A stretch of DNA of 64,000 nt from Bacillus_BA songklensis (GCF_042649685.1 NZ_JBHRZT010000073.1:434001-498000); one strand, 5' to 3'; positions 34,294-43,699 are shown, numbered from the stretch's first letter. Numbers and translations: made by a program. The notes: generated by a model from the letters alone, not told the origin.

Positions 34294-34680
34294 ATGGATT
34301 TGAAAGATACACTAATGGAAGCGTTAGGAATTGAAATCACACATCTCAGTAAAGAAAAAGTGATAGCAACAATGCCAGTGGATGGACGAACAAGGCAGCC
34401 TTTTGGTTTATTGCACGGCGGGGCATCTGTCGCGCTGGCAGAAACGGTAGCCAGTATCGGGGCATATGAATGTGTCGATCAGGAGCATGAAGCCTGCGTA
34501 GGGTTAGAGATCAATGCGAACCATATTCGTTCAAAGCGGGATGGAGTGGTGACGGCAACGGCTATTCCTTTACATAAAGGTAAAACGACGATGGTATGGG
34601 AAGTGAAAATAACGGATGAGCAAGAGGAGCTGATTTGCATTTCCCGTTGCACCATGGCTGTATTAAAGCTAAACAAATAG
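34294..34680 (+). CDS. menI: Hotdog thioesterase MenI/YuxO (DHNA-CoA hydrolase)
   Basis: 128-aa PaaI/EntH-type hotdog thioesterase. FGLLHGGASVALAETVAS holds the catalytic region, with Glu aligned to the active-site acid, and GLEINANHI is typical. The close Bacillus relative YuxO is the 1,4-dihydroxy-2-naphthoyl-CoA hydrolase of menaquinone synthesis, which is my inference here. ATG 11 nt after AAGGAG; TGA-ATG junction with the upstream small ORF. Confidence 0.82.
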   Translation: MDLKDTLMEALGIEITHLSKEKVIATMPVDGRTRQPFGLLHGGASVALAETVASIGAYECVDQEHEACVGLEINANHIRSKRDGVVTATAIPLHKGKTTMVWEVKITDEQEELICISRCTMAVLKLNK

Positions 34681-34689
34681 GACCGGAGA

Positions 34690-34737
34690 AAAAAAAGCGC
34701 CTTTTCCCGCGGCTTGTACAGGAAAAAGGCGCTTTTT
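34690..34737 (+). terminator. Bidirectional terminator menI / nhaD-like gene
   Basis: AAAAAGCGCCTTTTCC pairs with GGAAAAAGGCGCTTTTT between convergent genes. Confidence 0.88.
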
Positions 34738-34743
34738 ATATGT

Positions 34744-36072
34744 TTACATTAAATAGCGTAAGAAAATGTAAATGTGAGAGATGATGAGTGCAACCAACGT
34801 TAAAGGAGCGCCGATTTTCAAAAACTGCATATAGCTGAAGCCGTGCCCTTCGCGAGAAGCGATACCGGCAACGATAACGTTGGCGGATGCACCGATTAAG
34901 GTTCCGTTTCCGCCTAAACATGCACCAAGGGCAAGCGACCACCAAAGAACGTCAATTTGGGCAGAATCTGGTGATAATCCCATTCCAACAGCCATGTCTT
35001 GAATAAGCGGAATCATGGTAGCCACGAAAGGGATGTTATCGATTGTCGCAGAGGCAACGCCAGAAATCCATAAGATTAAATAGGAAGCAGTCGTAATATC
35101 CCCGCCTGTAATATCCAGAGCTTTTTGTGCGAGAGACTTGATGAGGCCAATATCCACTAAACCTCCGACCAGTGTGAATAAACCGACGAAGAAGAAGATA
35201 GTGACCCACTCGACAGAAGCGAACACTTCCTCTAAATCATGTTCCTTGACACCAATCAACATTAAAATAGTTCCTCCAGCCATGGCGATGACTGCAGCGT
35301 CTACGTGAGTAATGGAATGAGTGATGAATCCAAGAATCGTCAGTGCAAGGACAATTAATGACTTTTTCATTAGCACTGCATCTTTGATATAATCCTTTTC
35401 ATCTAACTGCATGAGTTTTGCAATGAGTTTTGGATCGGCTACAAGCTGCTTGCGATAAGCAAAATAGAGAATCCCTGCCGTAACGAGTGTAATAATGAGA
35501 ACGACTGGAGCTAAATTCAATAAAAAGTCGTTGAACGTTAAGTGTTTATTGGCAGATCCGATCATAATGTTTGGCGGATCACCAATCAAAGTGGCCGTCC
35601 CGCCAATGTTTGAGAACAGAACTTCTGAAATCAAATAAGGAACGGGATTTACATTTAGAATCCGTGTAATAGAAAATGTAACAGGAACAATTAATAAAAC
35701 TGTCGTTACATTATCGAGAAAAGCAGATGCTAATGCTGTTAAAAGAGAAAGTATAATTAAGATGTTGATGGGGTTGCCTTTTGCGATTTTCGCGGCTTTA
35801 ATCGCAACAAATTGGAAGACACCTGATTTACTTGTAATTCCTACAAGAATCATCATTCCAATTAAAAGTGTAATCGTTCCCCATTCAATGTGATGGTTAT
35901 AAGCTGTTTCCAGATCTACAATACCAAAAGCAATCATTAACCCGGCGCCCAGTAAAGCAATGATTGCACGGTTAATTTTTTCAGAGATGATAATAGCATA
36001 CGCGACTAAAAAAATGACAATGGCCGCGTAATATTGAAAGTTTGAAACTTCATGGACGGCTGTTTCGTGCAC
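34744..36072 (-). CDS. ArsB/NhaD-family ion transporter
   Basis: 442-aa ion-transporter superfamily protein with about 11-12 membrane spans. Start is a GTG 7 nt after AAGGAGGG; a frame to 36168 is unsupported. Family motifs include SAFLDNVTTVLLIVPV and its C-terminal mirror SATIDNIPFVATMIPL, plus GGTATLIGDPPNIMIG and GGNGTLIGASANVI, showing the inverted two-repeat design. The family covers Na+/H+ antiporters (NhaD) and arsenite pumps (ArsB); no ars genes are nearby, so an antiporter or organic-anion role is more likely. Confidence 0.83.
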   Translation of the reverse strand: MHETAVHEVSNFQYYAAIVIFLVAYAIIISEKINRAIIALLGAGLMIAFGIVDLETAYNHHIEWGTITLLIGMMILVGITSKSGVFQFVAIKAAKIAKGNPINILIILSLLTALASAFLDNVTTVLLIVPVTFSITRILNVNPVPYLISEVLFSNIGGTATLIGDPPNIMIGSANKHLTFNDFLLNLAPVVLIITLVTAGILYFAYRKQLVADPKLIAKLMQLDEKDYIKDAVLMKKSLIVLALTILGFITHSITHVDAAVIAMAGGTILMLIGVKEHDLEEVFASVEWVTIFFFVGLFTLVGGLVDIGLIKSLAQKALDITGGDITTASYLILWISGVASATIDNIPFVATMIPLIQDMAVGMGLSPDSAQIDVLWWSLALGACLGGNGTLIGASANVIVAGIASREGHGFSYMQFLKIGAPLTLVALIISHIYIFLRYLM

Positions 36073-36212
36073 CGATGTTCCCTCCTTGTTATTCTCAGTA
36101 AATAGAAAAGTCGTCCCCCAACGCACAAGATGTGCCAGCAAAGACGTTATGAATCCGCAGATGTACATGCAAAGGTGTTATGACAGGGTGTCATATAGTC
36201 AGTCTTCATTTC

Positions 36213-36650
36213 TTATTGTGTGTAAACAACCTCGCTTTCGCACTTCGGGCAGCTTAATGCAGCAGAATCTGTTTCGAGGTCTTGTACATAAAAAGCAAAC
36301 GAACAGGACGTGCATTGTAATTTTAAAAAGCGGTCAATCAGCACTTTTTCAGATGAAATTCCAGACTTTGACGTATCGATTAACTCAGCATGTACATCTT
36401 TTTCTGAATCATCTTCAGCAATAAGCTGTCCCTTTTCTTCTTCCACAGTCCGCCATTGTCCGCCCGCAATATGTTGTTCTAACTGACTGTGCGATGCCTG
36501 GTCGAGCATTTTTTTAGCTAATGAGATAAGCTGCTCGTTTGATAAAGAGGAAAAAGATAAATCCTCCCCAAGTCTTTTCCAGTAGCCCTTTAATTGATCT
36601 TCTGTAAAGACATATTTGGCAATCTTATGTATGACAACATTTTTCATCAT
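36213..36650 (-). CDS. Hypothetical protein with C-terminal zinc ribbon
   Basis: 145-aa protein not assigned to a family. The N-terminal half is helical (TEDQLKGYWKRLGED, SNEQLISLAKKMLDQ), and the C terminus has CTSC and CPKC pairs forming a zinc ribbon. ATG follows AAGGAGG. It lies alone, upstream of and on the same strand as the NhaD-like gene, 140 nt apart. Confidence 0.7.
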   Translation of the reverse strand: MMKNVVIHKIAKYVFTEDQLKGYWKRLGEDLSFSSLSNEQLISLAKKMLDQASHSQLEQHIAGGQWRTVEEEKGQLIAEDDSEKDVHAELIDTSKSGISSEKVLIDRFLKLQCTSCSFAFYVQDLETDSAALSCPKCESEVVYTQ

Positions 36651-36736
36651 CTATCCTCCTTGTCATATAACAATAATCGCTTATTTTCGACTATAGATAA
36701 TTATATTCTTTTTCTATTTCCATCACAATGAATTAG

Positions 36737-36765
36737 TTGACAATTACTGAAAAATCAAATAAAGT
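36737..36765 (+). promoter_or_regulatory. Possible sigma-A promoter upstream of yufK
   Basis: TTGACA, 17-nt spacer, TAAAGT. About 170 nt before yufK. The -10 is imperfect. Confidence 0.35.
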
Positions 36766-36932
36766 CTTTAAATTGCTGTAAGCAGCTGGCATAATAGGTA
36801 ACGCAAAGATGTTTCATATTTTAAATAACAGTAAAATGAAATGTATTGTTCCCTATTTTGCGAGATTTCGGTAAAATTGGACAATCCATACTGAGCCTTA
36901 ATATAGCTAAAAAGTAAGAATGAGGTTTTACG

Positions 36933-37493
36933 ATGATTAAAAACAAATACATAACGAGCTATTTTCCGTTACTATCAATTGTGCTATTTAGTATGTCGCT
37001 GGGAATATGCATTAGCTTTTGGCTGATCGGATTATTCCGTTCTTTAGGGGTATATGAGGGTTTGATGACCTTTTTCTCGGCAAGAGAGCTAACGCTTACA
37101 CTATTCCTGTTATTGAGTTTCCTTTTTTTTATGTTGTTTGCAGCTTTAAAGCTCATCAGTGATACATTGATGGGACTTTCCTTGCTGTTTTTCTCTACAG
37201 ACCTGAAAGGGGAGGGAGTGGACAGAGCGAGTAGGGGAGTGATCCTTTTCGTCATCGGGTCCTTTATTTCGATTATCGTTTCACATTCGTTGTTATTTAT
37301 CGTCATAACCTTTCTGGCAACGGCTTGCACGTATTTTGTGTATGCAGTATATCGAATGCATGAGATGTTTAAACCAGCTGCGCTTATCGGCTTTATCTTT
37401 TTTCACGTTTTTTCATGGTCCATCTTTACGCTTGTTATTGCTTATTTCTCTTTCAAGTTTTACCACAGTATGTTAAACAGTTTGCCTGTTTAA
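36933..37493 (+). CDS. yufK: DUF5366/YufK family membrane protein
   Basis: 186-aa membrane protein with about five spans, agreeing with Bacillus YufK in length, in the N-terminal SYFPLLSIVLFSMS and in position before pbpD/kapD. No catalytic motif. The start is ATG at 36933 after GAGG. Function unknown. Confidence 0.65.
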   Translation: MIKNKYITSYFPLLSIVLFSMSLGICISFWLIGLFRSLGVYEGLMTFFSARELTLTLFLLLSFLFFMLFAALKLISDTLMGLSLLFFSTDLKGEGVDRASRGVILFVIGSFISIIVSHSLLFIVITFLATACTYFVYAVYRMHEMFKPAALIGFIFFHVFSWSIFTLVIAYFSFKFYHSMLNSLPV

Positions 37494-37582
37494 TAAAGGT
37501 GTGTGGCCCTTGTCTCAACAGTTTCAAGAGATTGAGACTGAACCATAAATTCGAAAAATTGATTGGTTTTAGGTTTTATGTG

Positions 37583-37636
37583 AAATGGACCGTCAACAAA
37601 ACCTGGTATTACCGGGTTTACATGACGGTCCATTTT
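37583..37636 (+). terminator. Bidirectional terminator yufK / pbpD
   Basis: AAATGGACCGTCA and AACC-GG pair with ACCGGGTT and TGACGGTCCATTT between convergent genes. Confidence 0.85.
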
Positions 37637-37654
37637 GAGTCACCCCATATTCTC

Positions 37655-39526
37655 TTAATGGTTTCCTTCTGTCAATCTTTTCCACACGAAAAGATGAGGG
37701 CTTTCTTCCGCTAATCTCTGATTGCTTTTTGGTTTGTCACTTCCAATCCAAACCCCGACCGTATACCGATCTTTCATACCGATGAACCATAAATCCTTAT
37801 AGTCATTTGTGGTACCGGTTTTTCCCCCGGCATAGCCTTGACTTCCTCTTATTTTTTTAGCTGTACCGCTGTTTATGACTTCCGCCAACAACTTTCTCAT
37901 CGTCGTATTGGTTGTACTCTTCCAGACTTGAACGGTTGGCTCTTGCCATTTGTATAATATTTTCCCTTTAGCATCCGTGACTTTTAAGATGGCGCGGGAA
38001 GAGGTATACTTCCCGTTGTTGGAAAATACGGTGTAAGCATTTGTCAGCTCAAGAGGCGTCACTCCATAAGTGAATCCGCCAACAGCTGCTGTTAGGTTAT
38101 GATCCTTTGGAACGATATGCTGAAATTGGAAAGGTTCCATGTATTGAAATCCTTTTTCAACTCCGACCTGATTCAGCAAACGTACAGCAGGCGTGTTGTA
38201 GGAATATTTAAAAGCTGTTTTCAATGTTGTCATCCCATAGTGACGGCCGCTTGCATTTTGAGGGCAATAGCCGTTTAAACAAAATGGTCCGGCATCTACT
38301 AAACTATTTTCTGTTGCTCCGTATTCATTTATGTAAGGGACATAGACGAGTAGGGGCTTTATGGCTGATCCGGGCTGGCGAACAGCTTGGTAAGCCCGGT
38401 GGAAATCTAATTTTTTATAATTCTTCCCACCAATGATGGCACTGATTTGATGGGTTTGATGATTTAACACGACAATTGCTCCATTGACATCCTGCATGGG
38501 AAGAGCTTGCTTGAGAACGGAGGTTCCTTTTTCTTGTAAGGGACGGGACAATCCTGTATAAATATGAACGCCGGACCGCAATACTTCTTGTACCCGTTGT
38601 TTTAGCTTGAATTGGAGGCGCCGTTTCTCTTCCGGAACTGCCTCGTCAATTTGCTTGGTAAATCCTTCTTGATCAGCAATGAGCTCTTTTAATTCCTCGT
38701 AAACATATGTCGTATAGTCAGGATATAAATCCATGTTTTTTTCAATATTGAGAGTAATAGGCTCTCCCATGGCCTTTTCGTAAACAGCTCTATCTATTTT
38801 TTTTGCTTGAGCCAACTTTTTAAGAATGAATTGCTGGCGGGACTTAGTATTCGGTTCAACAGACAGCGGATCGTAAAAACTCGGATTATTTGGGATAGCA
38901 CATAGAAAAGACATTTCCCCTAATGTGAGCTCATGGACGTCCTTTTGAAAGTAATAATGGCTGGCTGTGTCGATTCCGTATATTCCATGGCCAAAATAAA
39001 TGCTGTTTAAATAGAGTTCTAAAATCTTCTTTTTAGAGAACTGCTTTTCAAGTTGATAGGCATACAGCAGCTCATTGATCTTTCTTTTATAGGATTTTTC
39101 ATGGGTTAAAAACAAATTGCGTGCCAGCTGCTGGGTGATAGTACTACCTCCTTGCTCAATGGACTGGCTTTTTAGATTAATGGTAAATGCCCGAATAATT
39201 CCTCCTATATCGAATCCGTGATGCTGATAAAAATGTCGATCTTCCGTGGTTAAAAAAATATCGACGACGGTTTGGGGGATGTGCTCAATTGGTAAGTACT
39301 TTCTTTTTTCCCCATCGTGCATTTCCGAAAATACTATGCCATTTTCATCGTACATATAGCTGTTTTGGGAAAGTGACACGTGTTGAATGTGGACTTGCCG
39401 TTGAATTGCTTTATGAAGAGACTGAATGTTGTTCCATTCAATCGTCAAATAAAAAAGAACCACGATAAACAAAGGTATTTGAATACATAATATGAGAAAT
39501 CCTGCAAACGCCCTCAATCGGCTCAC
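37655..39526 (-). CDS. pbpD: Class A penicillin-binding protein 4 (PbpD)
   Basis: 623-aa bifunctional peptidoglycan synthase, almost exactly the length of B. subtilis PBP4. After one N-terminal membrane span come the GT51 glycosyltransferase motifs (EDRHFYQHHGFD with the catalytic Glu, then GGSTITQQLARN). The transpeptidase motifs follow: SxxK as GSAIK, SxN as SYN in FKYSYNTPA, and KTGTT. Position next to kapD matches pbpD. ATG at 39526 is weakly supported by GAGTGAG. Confidence 0.88.
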   Translation of the reverse strand: MSRLRAFAGFLILCIQIPLFIVVLFYLTIEWNNIQSLHKAIQRQVHIQHVSLSQNSYMYDENGIVFSEMHDGEKRKYLPIEHIPQTVVDIFLTTEDRHFYQHHGFDIGGIIRAFTINLKSQSIEQGGSTITQQLARNLFLTHEKSYKRKINELLYAYQLEKQFSKKKILELYLNSIYFGHGIYGIDTASHYYFQKDVHELTLGEMSFLCAIPNNPSFYDPLSVEPNTKSRQQFILKKLAQAKKIDRAVYEKAMGEPITLNIEKNMDLYPDYTTYVYEELKELIADQEGFTKQIDEAVPEEKRRLQFKLKQRVQEVLRSGVHIYTGLSRPLQEKGTSVLKQALPMQDVNGAIVVLNHQTHQISAIIGGKNYKKLDFHRAYQAVRQPGSAIKPLLVYVPYINEYGATENSLVDAGPFCLNGYCPQNASGRHYGMTTLKTAFKYSYNTPAVRLLNQVGVEKGFQYMEPFQFQHIVPKDHNLTAAVGGFTYGVTPLELTNAYTVFSNNGKYTSSRAILKVTDAKGKILYKWQEPTVQVWKSTTNTTMRKLLAEVINSGTAKKIRGSQGYAGGKTGTTNDYKDLWFIGMKDRYTVGVWIGSDKPKSNQRLAEESPHLFVWKRLTEGNH

Positions 39527-39859
39527 TCTTTCTATAGTTCTTATGTCACGCTTGTCATTTTAGCAAAGCATGGGAGGAATCGCTACAGAAAGTTAAGAGC
39601 CTTTTTCACATTTTATTTATATTAATGGGTGCATATTTTTATGGAAAGTTTATCTTTTGCAGCTTTATCTTAAAAAAATAATAATTAGGGATAATTGTCT
39701 CAATCAATAAGACAGGCAGATGAATAAAGTAGAAATGAAACGCCTCGAAAAATTCAGAATCTTTTTAAGGAAATGCAAAAAAGAGGCGTATAATCAACTT
39801 TTACATGATATAATGAAGTAATGATAGTGTACGGATCATGTTTTGGGGGTGAAGAGTAG
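39527..39859. other. 333-nt divergent region pbpD / kapD
   Basis: AT-rich. Holds an ACGCCTC/GAGGCGT inverted repeat (about 39741-39790) and an extended -10 promoter for kapD (TGATATAAT at 39806-39814). No gene seen. Confidence 0.5.
39806..39814 (+). promoter_or_regulatory. Extended -10 promoter of kapD
   Basis: TG-A-TATAAT, 45 nt upstream of the kapD start. No close -35 match. Confidence 0.5.
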
Positions 39860-40483
39860 ATGAATTATGATCATCAGTATTTGTTTATCGATTTTGAGTT
39901 TACGATGCCTGAGAGTAAAGGGAATCCGAAGGGCTTTTTCCCTGAAATTATTGAAGTAGGTATTGTCTCCGTTACCAATCAAGAAATTCGCGACACATTT
40001 TCTTCGTATGTAACACCCGCTGCTTTTCCTTTATTGACAGAGCGCTGCAAATCCTTTCTAAATATTCAACAAGACCAAGTAGACAACGGAATAAGTTTTG
40101 AGCAGTTAGTCAAGAGATTGGAAGAGTACGAGCGCCGAGGTGCGAGTACTATTATCACATGGGGAAATATGGATATGAAAGTATTGAGACATAATTGTCA
40201 AAAAGCAGGTTTATCGTTTCCCTTCAAAGGAAAACAGGTGGATTTGTCCATGGAATATAAGCGGTTCTTCGGAGATCAAAATCAAACGGGGTTATGGAAA
40301 GCTGTACAGGAGTATGGGAAAGAAGGAACCGGCAAACATCATTGTGCTTTAGATGATGCACTGACAACGTACAACATCTTTAAGCTTGTAGAAAACGATA
40401 AACGTTATTTAGCAAGGCCGGAGCCAACGACTATTGGAGACCGTGTTGATTTCTCTAAATTACTCAATAAGTTTGCATTGTAA
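39860..40483 (+). CDS. kapD: 3'-5' exonuclease KapD
   Basis: 207-aa DEDDh-type exonuclease domain protein. Acidic residues at DFEF (11 and 13), NMDMKVL and the HHCALDDALTT motif with the general-base His are all present. In B. subtilis KapD inhibits the KinA pathway to sporulation. ATG follows GGGGGTGA. Convergent with kapB. Confidence 0.88.
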   Translation: MNYDHQYLFIDFEFTMPESKGNPKGFFPEIIEVGIVSVTNQEIRDTFSSYVTPAAFPLLTERCKSFLNIQQDQVDNGISFEQLVKRLEEYERRGASTIITWGNMDMKVLRHNCQKAGLSFPFKGKQVDLSMEYKRFFGDQNQTGLWKAVQEYGKEGTGKHHCALDDALTTYNIFKLVENDKRYLARPEPTTIGDRVDFSKLLNKFAL

Positions 40484-40520
40484 AAGCCAAATCATCTACG
40501 AGAGTGATTTGGCTTTTTTA
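40482..40520 (+). terminator. kapD terminator
   Basis: AAAAGCCAAATCA pairs with TGATTTGGCTTTT and a T run. Confidence 0.88.
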
Positions 40521-40539
40521 TTTTGGCTTATAAGAAAGT

Positions 40540-40598
40540 ATAAGTGCAGCCAAGCAACCGCCGGCGCCTAAAGGCTTGGCGTTAGCTAAGCTTTCTCT
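40540..40598 (-). repeat. 3'-end dispersed element behind kapB
   Basis: Reads from the kapB stop (TAG) as AGAGAAAGCTTAGC, then AAGCCTTTAGGCGCC, ending near GCTGCAC. Degenerate member of the family seen behind yutG, yutJ and the xre gene. Confidence 0.45.
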
Positions 40599-40995
40599 AT
40601 TCCCGGCCTTTGAAATAATCTTGTTTTAATGCCTTCAATTTCTCTTTGCTCATGGAACCAAAAACGGAATCTTCCTTGTCTAGCTCCTCCATTAAATGCT
40701 CGATCGCAAGTTTTAAAGAAGAGTAATAGTCAGGAATCTCTCCTTCGAATTTCTTGACCATGGTTTTGGGGATATTGGTTTGCTCATTAAAAGCTAGTGC
40801 ACGCCGTTCATGGAAAAAACCAACCTCAGCTTGTTTCGGATGGTGCAAATCACCTTGCTGCGGATGCTTAAGAACCGCCTTTACTTTCACTAAATAATGA
40901 GAAGAACGATCTTGTGTAATTTCGCCAATATACTTTCCTGTTTTGTAAATGCCTGTCACAATATCGCCAATTTTCAATTCTTTTTCGTTTGACAT
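40597..40995 (-). CDS. kapB: Sporulation-associated protein KapB
   Basis: 132-aa KapB, named kinase-associated lipoprotein B because it supports KinB signalling in B. subtilis. Start at the ATG after AAGGAGGAG. From this start the protein is hydrophilic (MSNEKELKIGDIVTG...), with no signal peptide or lipobox; an upstream frame to 41058 adds hydrophobic residues but has no ribosome site. The kinB gene is not adjacent. GKYIGEIT and YFHERRAL-type segments support the family. Confidence 0.82.
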   Translation of the reverse strand: MSNEKELKIGDIVTGIYKTGKYIGEITQDRSSHYLVKVKAVLKHPQQGDLHHPKQAEVGFFHERRALAFNEQTNIPKTMVKKFEGEIPDYYSSLKLAIEHLMEELDKEDSVFGSMSKEKLKALKQDYFKGRE

Positions 40996-41074
40996 GTTTG
41001 CTCCTCCTTGATAGATAGTTGTAAAAATATTATAAAGGATATAAGAGAGGTTGATCATAGGTGAGGTGTTAAAC

Positions 41075-41272
41075 TTGTTATTGTTTTTGACTCTTCAATT
41101 GTTTCTTTATTTTCCCGAAGATAAATCCGAATACATACCGGCAGCTTTTACAATGCTGCTTTTTGGGGCGGCTGCTGTATTGACTATGAAGTTTATTATA
41201 AAGATATCTAAAAAGGAAGCGCAAGCGGCTAAACAACTGGAGGAAAAACTAAAGGACCATAATCAGGAATAA
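41075..41272 (+). CDS. Small membrane protein
   Basis: 65-aa protein with two hydrophobic helices (about residues 1-14 and 24-44) and a charged coiled-coil-like tail (KISKKEAQAAKQLEEKL). Start proposed at the TTG 8 nt after AGGTGAGG; TTG 41051 and GTG 41066 are alternatives. Divergent from kapB. Family not recognised. Confidence 0.55.
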   Translation: MLLFLTLQLFLYFPEDKSEYIPAAFTMLLFGAAAVLTMKFIIKISKKEAQAAKQLEEKLKDHNQE

Positions 41273-41384
41273 AGCTTCTCCTCCCCGTATTATTCCTTCG
41301 ATAAAAAGGGACCGGAAAGGTTTAAATTATGGGCCTGGTGGCAAAGATGTTGAAGACATAAGACATTTTTTGTTGGAGGATTAT

Positions 41385-41978
41385 ATGAAAAAAGCAGCTA
41401 GCACAGCGTTGCTTTCTTTTTTTCTTTTAGCCGGTTGTATGGAAGAGCAAACAACTAAAAAAGATATAGAGTTGTTTAATGCTGTAGGAGATTCACTTGG
41501 GAAAGTAACCTTGACCGAAAAATCGGACGGTGTGGAAATGGAATTCAAGCTGGAAGGTCTTCCGCCTGGTGAACATGCCATTCATATTCATGAAAAAGGC
41601 AGTTGTGACGCGCCAGACTTTAAGTCATCGGGGAATCATTTCAACCCTGAGAAAAAAGAGCACGGTCTTCTTCATCCGAAGGGAGCCCACGCAGGGGATC
41701 TGCCTAATTTAATTGTAGAAGATGATGGCAAGTTTGCTGGGACGCTAATGGCGCCAGGAGTAACAATGAAAGAAGGAAAAACTTCTTTGCTCCAAACCCA
41801 GGGCACATCTCTTATCATTCATAAAGGCAAAGATGATGGAATGACACAGCCGGCCGGAAATTCAGGTGAGCGAATTGCATGCGGTGTGATCTCTGAGAAT
41901 AAACAGAAAGCAAAAGGAAAAGAGGAAGAATCAGGCGGGAAAGAAGGACAAAACAAGCCCGGTAAAGAGGAAAAATAA
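41385..41978 (+). CDS. Cu-Zn superoxide dismutase-like lipoprotein
   Basis: 197-aa SodC-family lipoprotein, similar to B. subtilis YojM. Signal peptide with lipobox LLAGC. Metal ligands appear complete: HIHEKGSC, GNHFNP, HPKGAHAGDLPNL and IIHKGKDD. The disulfide cysteines are in GSC and IACGV. The last 30 residues form a Lys/Glu/Gly-rich tail not needed for the fold. It lies in the stretch between kapB and patB where B. subtilis has kinB. Confidence 0.85.
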   Translation: MKKAASTALLSFFLLAGCMEEQTTKKDIELFNAVGDSLGKVTLTEKSDGVEMEFKLEGLPPGEHAIHIHEKGSCDAPDFKSSGNHFNPEKKEHGLLHPKGAHAGDLPNLIVEDDGKFAGTLMAPGVTMKEGKTSLLQTQGTSLIIHKGKDDGMTQPAGNSGERIACGVISENKQKAKGKEEESGGKEGQNKPGKEEK

Positions 41979-41985
41979 AAAAGAG

Positions 41986-42081
41986 GGGATGATTAGAGCG
42001 CCATACCTTGAATCATCCCGCTGAAAGGACCCGGCGCGAGAAATCCAATCAAACGGAGGATGTTTCTACGGGTCCTTTCAG
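41986..42081 (+). terminator. Two consecutive hairpins after sodC
   Basis: First GGGATGATT / AATCATCCC (41986-42019). The second is CTGAAAGGACCC / GGGTCCTTTCAG (42021-42081) enclosing a 37-nt insert that can itself fold (AGAAATCC with GGAT..TTTCT). The T run is weak (TTTAAAAC). Probably a shared terminator with patB; the long closed loop is unusual. Confidence 0.55.
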
Positions 42082-42116
42082 TTTAAAACATGATGACTCA
42101 TTTCAAGGCTTTCGCT

Positions 42117-43292
42117 TTATACATCGGAAAAGGCTCGATAAAGGCGATCCAGCCCATCTTTTAAAAGCTCTCTCGGGCAGCCGATATTTAAACGAATAAA
42201 ACCGCTTCCTTGTCTGCCATACTTTGTACCGGGTTCCACGGCAAGTTTTCCTTTTTCAAGCAGCAGTGTTCTGATTTTGGCATCAGAGAGTCCCAAGCCG
42301 CGGCAGTCAATCCAGATTAAATATGTTCCCTCAGGTTCTACTAACTTTAACTTAGGAAGACGGTTACGGATAAAGTCGGAGGCGTATTGAATGTTGTCTT
42401 GTAAATAGCTTAATAGATTCTCCAGCCATCCTTCGCCGCCGCGGTATGCGGCCTCCATCCCGACAATGCCAAATAGGTTTAAAGAGAAAAAGCCTTGTTT
42501 GCGCTGTATGCGATTATACTTTTCTCTAAGCTCTTTATTATCAATGATTACAGCCGATGCCTGCAAACCTGCTAAGTTAAACGTTTTGCTTGGTGCGATA
42601 AATGTAATGATATTGCTTTCTCCGTCACGATGGAGAGAGGCGATTGGAATATGTTTATGAGGCTTATATACAAGGTCCGCATGAATTTCATCTGACAGTA
42701 AAATCACGCCATGTCTTTGGCAAAGCTCATACACTCGCTGCAGTTCTTCTGCGGTCCATACCCTTCCACCTGGGTTATGGGGGCTGCATAAAATCATCAT
42801 CTTTACCCCTTGGGCCAGCTTCTCCTCTAAGTCGGCAAAGTCCATCTTATATCTGTCATCTTGTAAAATTAACGGGTTTTCAATAAGTGTACGACCATTT
42901 TCTTTTATCATGTTAAAAAATGGGCTGTATACGGGTGTTTGAATTAAAATAGGGTCTTTTTCGTTCGTAAATGCCTGGATGGCCATACTAATGGAAAAGA
43001 CAACCCCTGGACTGTAGACAATCCAATCGGATTCCGCTTTCCAATCATGTCGATTCTCCAACCATTCTAAAATCGCATCACTTGTTTCATTGTTTGGCAC
43101 TGTATAGCCAAAGATTCCATGCTTTAATGCTTTTTCCAAAGCTTGTTGTACGGCGGGAGGAGCGGGGAAATCCATATCGGCTACCCACATGGGAAGCAAA
43201 TCTTCTCCTCCAAAAAGTGAATTCACGTTATCCCATTTTACAGAATGAGTCTGCATTCGATTCGTGATATAATCAAAAGGCTGTTGGCTCAA
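42117..43292 (-). CDS. patB: Cystathionine beta-lyase PatB
   Basis: 391-aa fold-type I PLP enzyme of the MalY/PatB C-S lyase group, acting on cystathionine and other cysteine conjugates. Schiff-base Lys in APSKTFNLAGLQ, VLLSDEIHADLVY for the PLP-contacting Asp, and LPMWVADMDFPAPP at the N terminus. ATG follows AGGAGGA. Same place as in B. subtilis. Confidence 0.92.
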   Translation of the reverse strand: MSQQPFDYITNRMQTHSVKWDNVNSLFGGEDLLPMWVADMDFPAPPAVQQALEKALKHGIFGYTVPNNETSDAILEWLENRHDWKAESDWIVYSPGVVFSISMAIQAFTNEKDPILIQTPVYSPFFNMIKENGRTLIENPLILQDDRYKMDFADLEEKLAQGVKMMILCSPHNPGGRVWTAEELQRVYELCQRHGVILLSDEIHADLVYKPHKHIPIASLHRDGESNIITFIAPSKTFNLAGLQASAVIIDNKELREKYNRIQRKQGFFSLNLFGIVGMEAAYRGGEGWLENLLSYLQDNIQYASDFIRNRLPKLKLVEPEGTYLIWIDCRGLGLSDAKIRTLLLEKGKLAVEPGTKYGRQGSGFIRLNIGCPRELLKDGLDRLYRAFSDV

Positions 43293-43435
43293 AGTTTATC
43301 CTCCTTATGAAATAAAAAGTAATTTCTTATATATTTATTATTCCATTCAAATGGGATGACTCCTTTTTTGTCCTGCTCTAGCAGGCCGAAAAAGGCAAGG
43401 GCGGTATATTCGATAAAAAGCAAGAGGTGACATTG

Positions 43436-43699
43436 ATGAATAGTATGCAAGATACAAATATAAAGCTGATGGAGTGCTTATTAAGTTGGGATCCGCTAGG
43501 GTACGGAACAGATTCATATGAGACGGAAGTAGTGGATGTTATAGAAGCGGTTCACCGTTATGATGATAGAGAACGGCTCGCTCGCCGTATTCAAAGCATT
43601 TATGAATTTTCCTTCGAAGAAATCATCCCCTTGCCAGTTTGTCAGAAAAAGGCAAGTGAGCTGCTAATGATTAAAAACAGCGGCACGTGTGAATTGTAG
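43436..43699 (+). CDS. yugE: DUF1871 family protein YugE
   Basis: 87-aa YugE (DUF1871), helical, function unknown. WDPLGYGTDSYETEVVDVI is characteristic. Start ATG 6 nt after AAGAGGTGA. Between patB and yugF as in B. subtilis. Confidence 0.85.
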   Translation: MNSMQDTNIKLMECLLSWDPLGYGTDSYETEVVDVIEAVHRYDDRERLARRIQSIYEFSFEEIIPLPVCQKKASELLMIKNSGTCEL

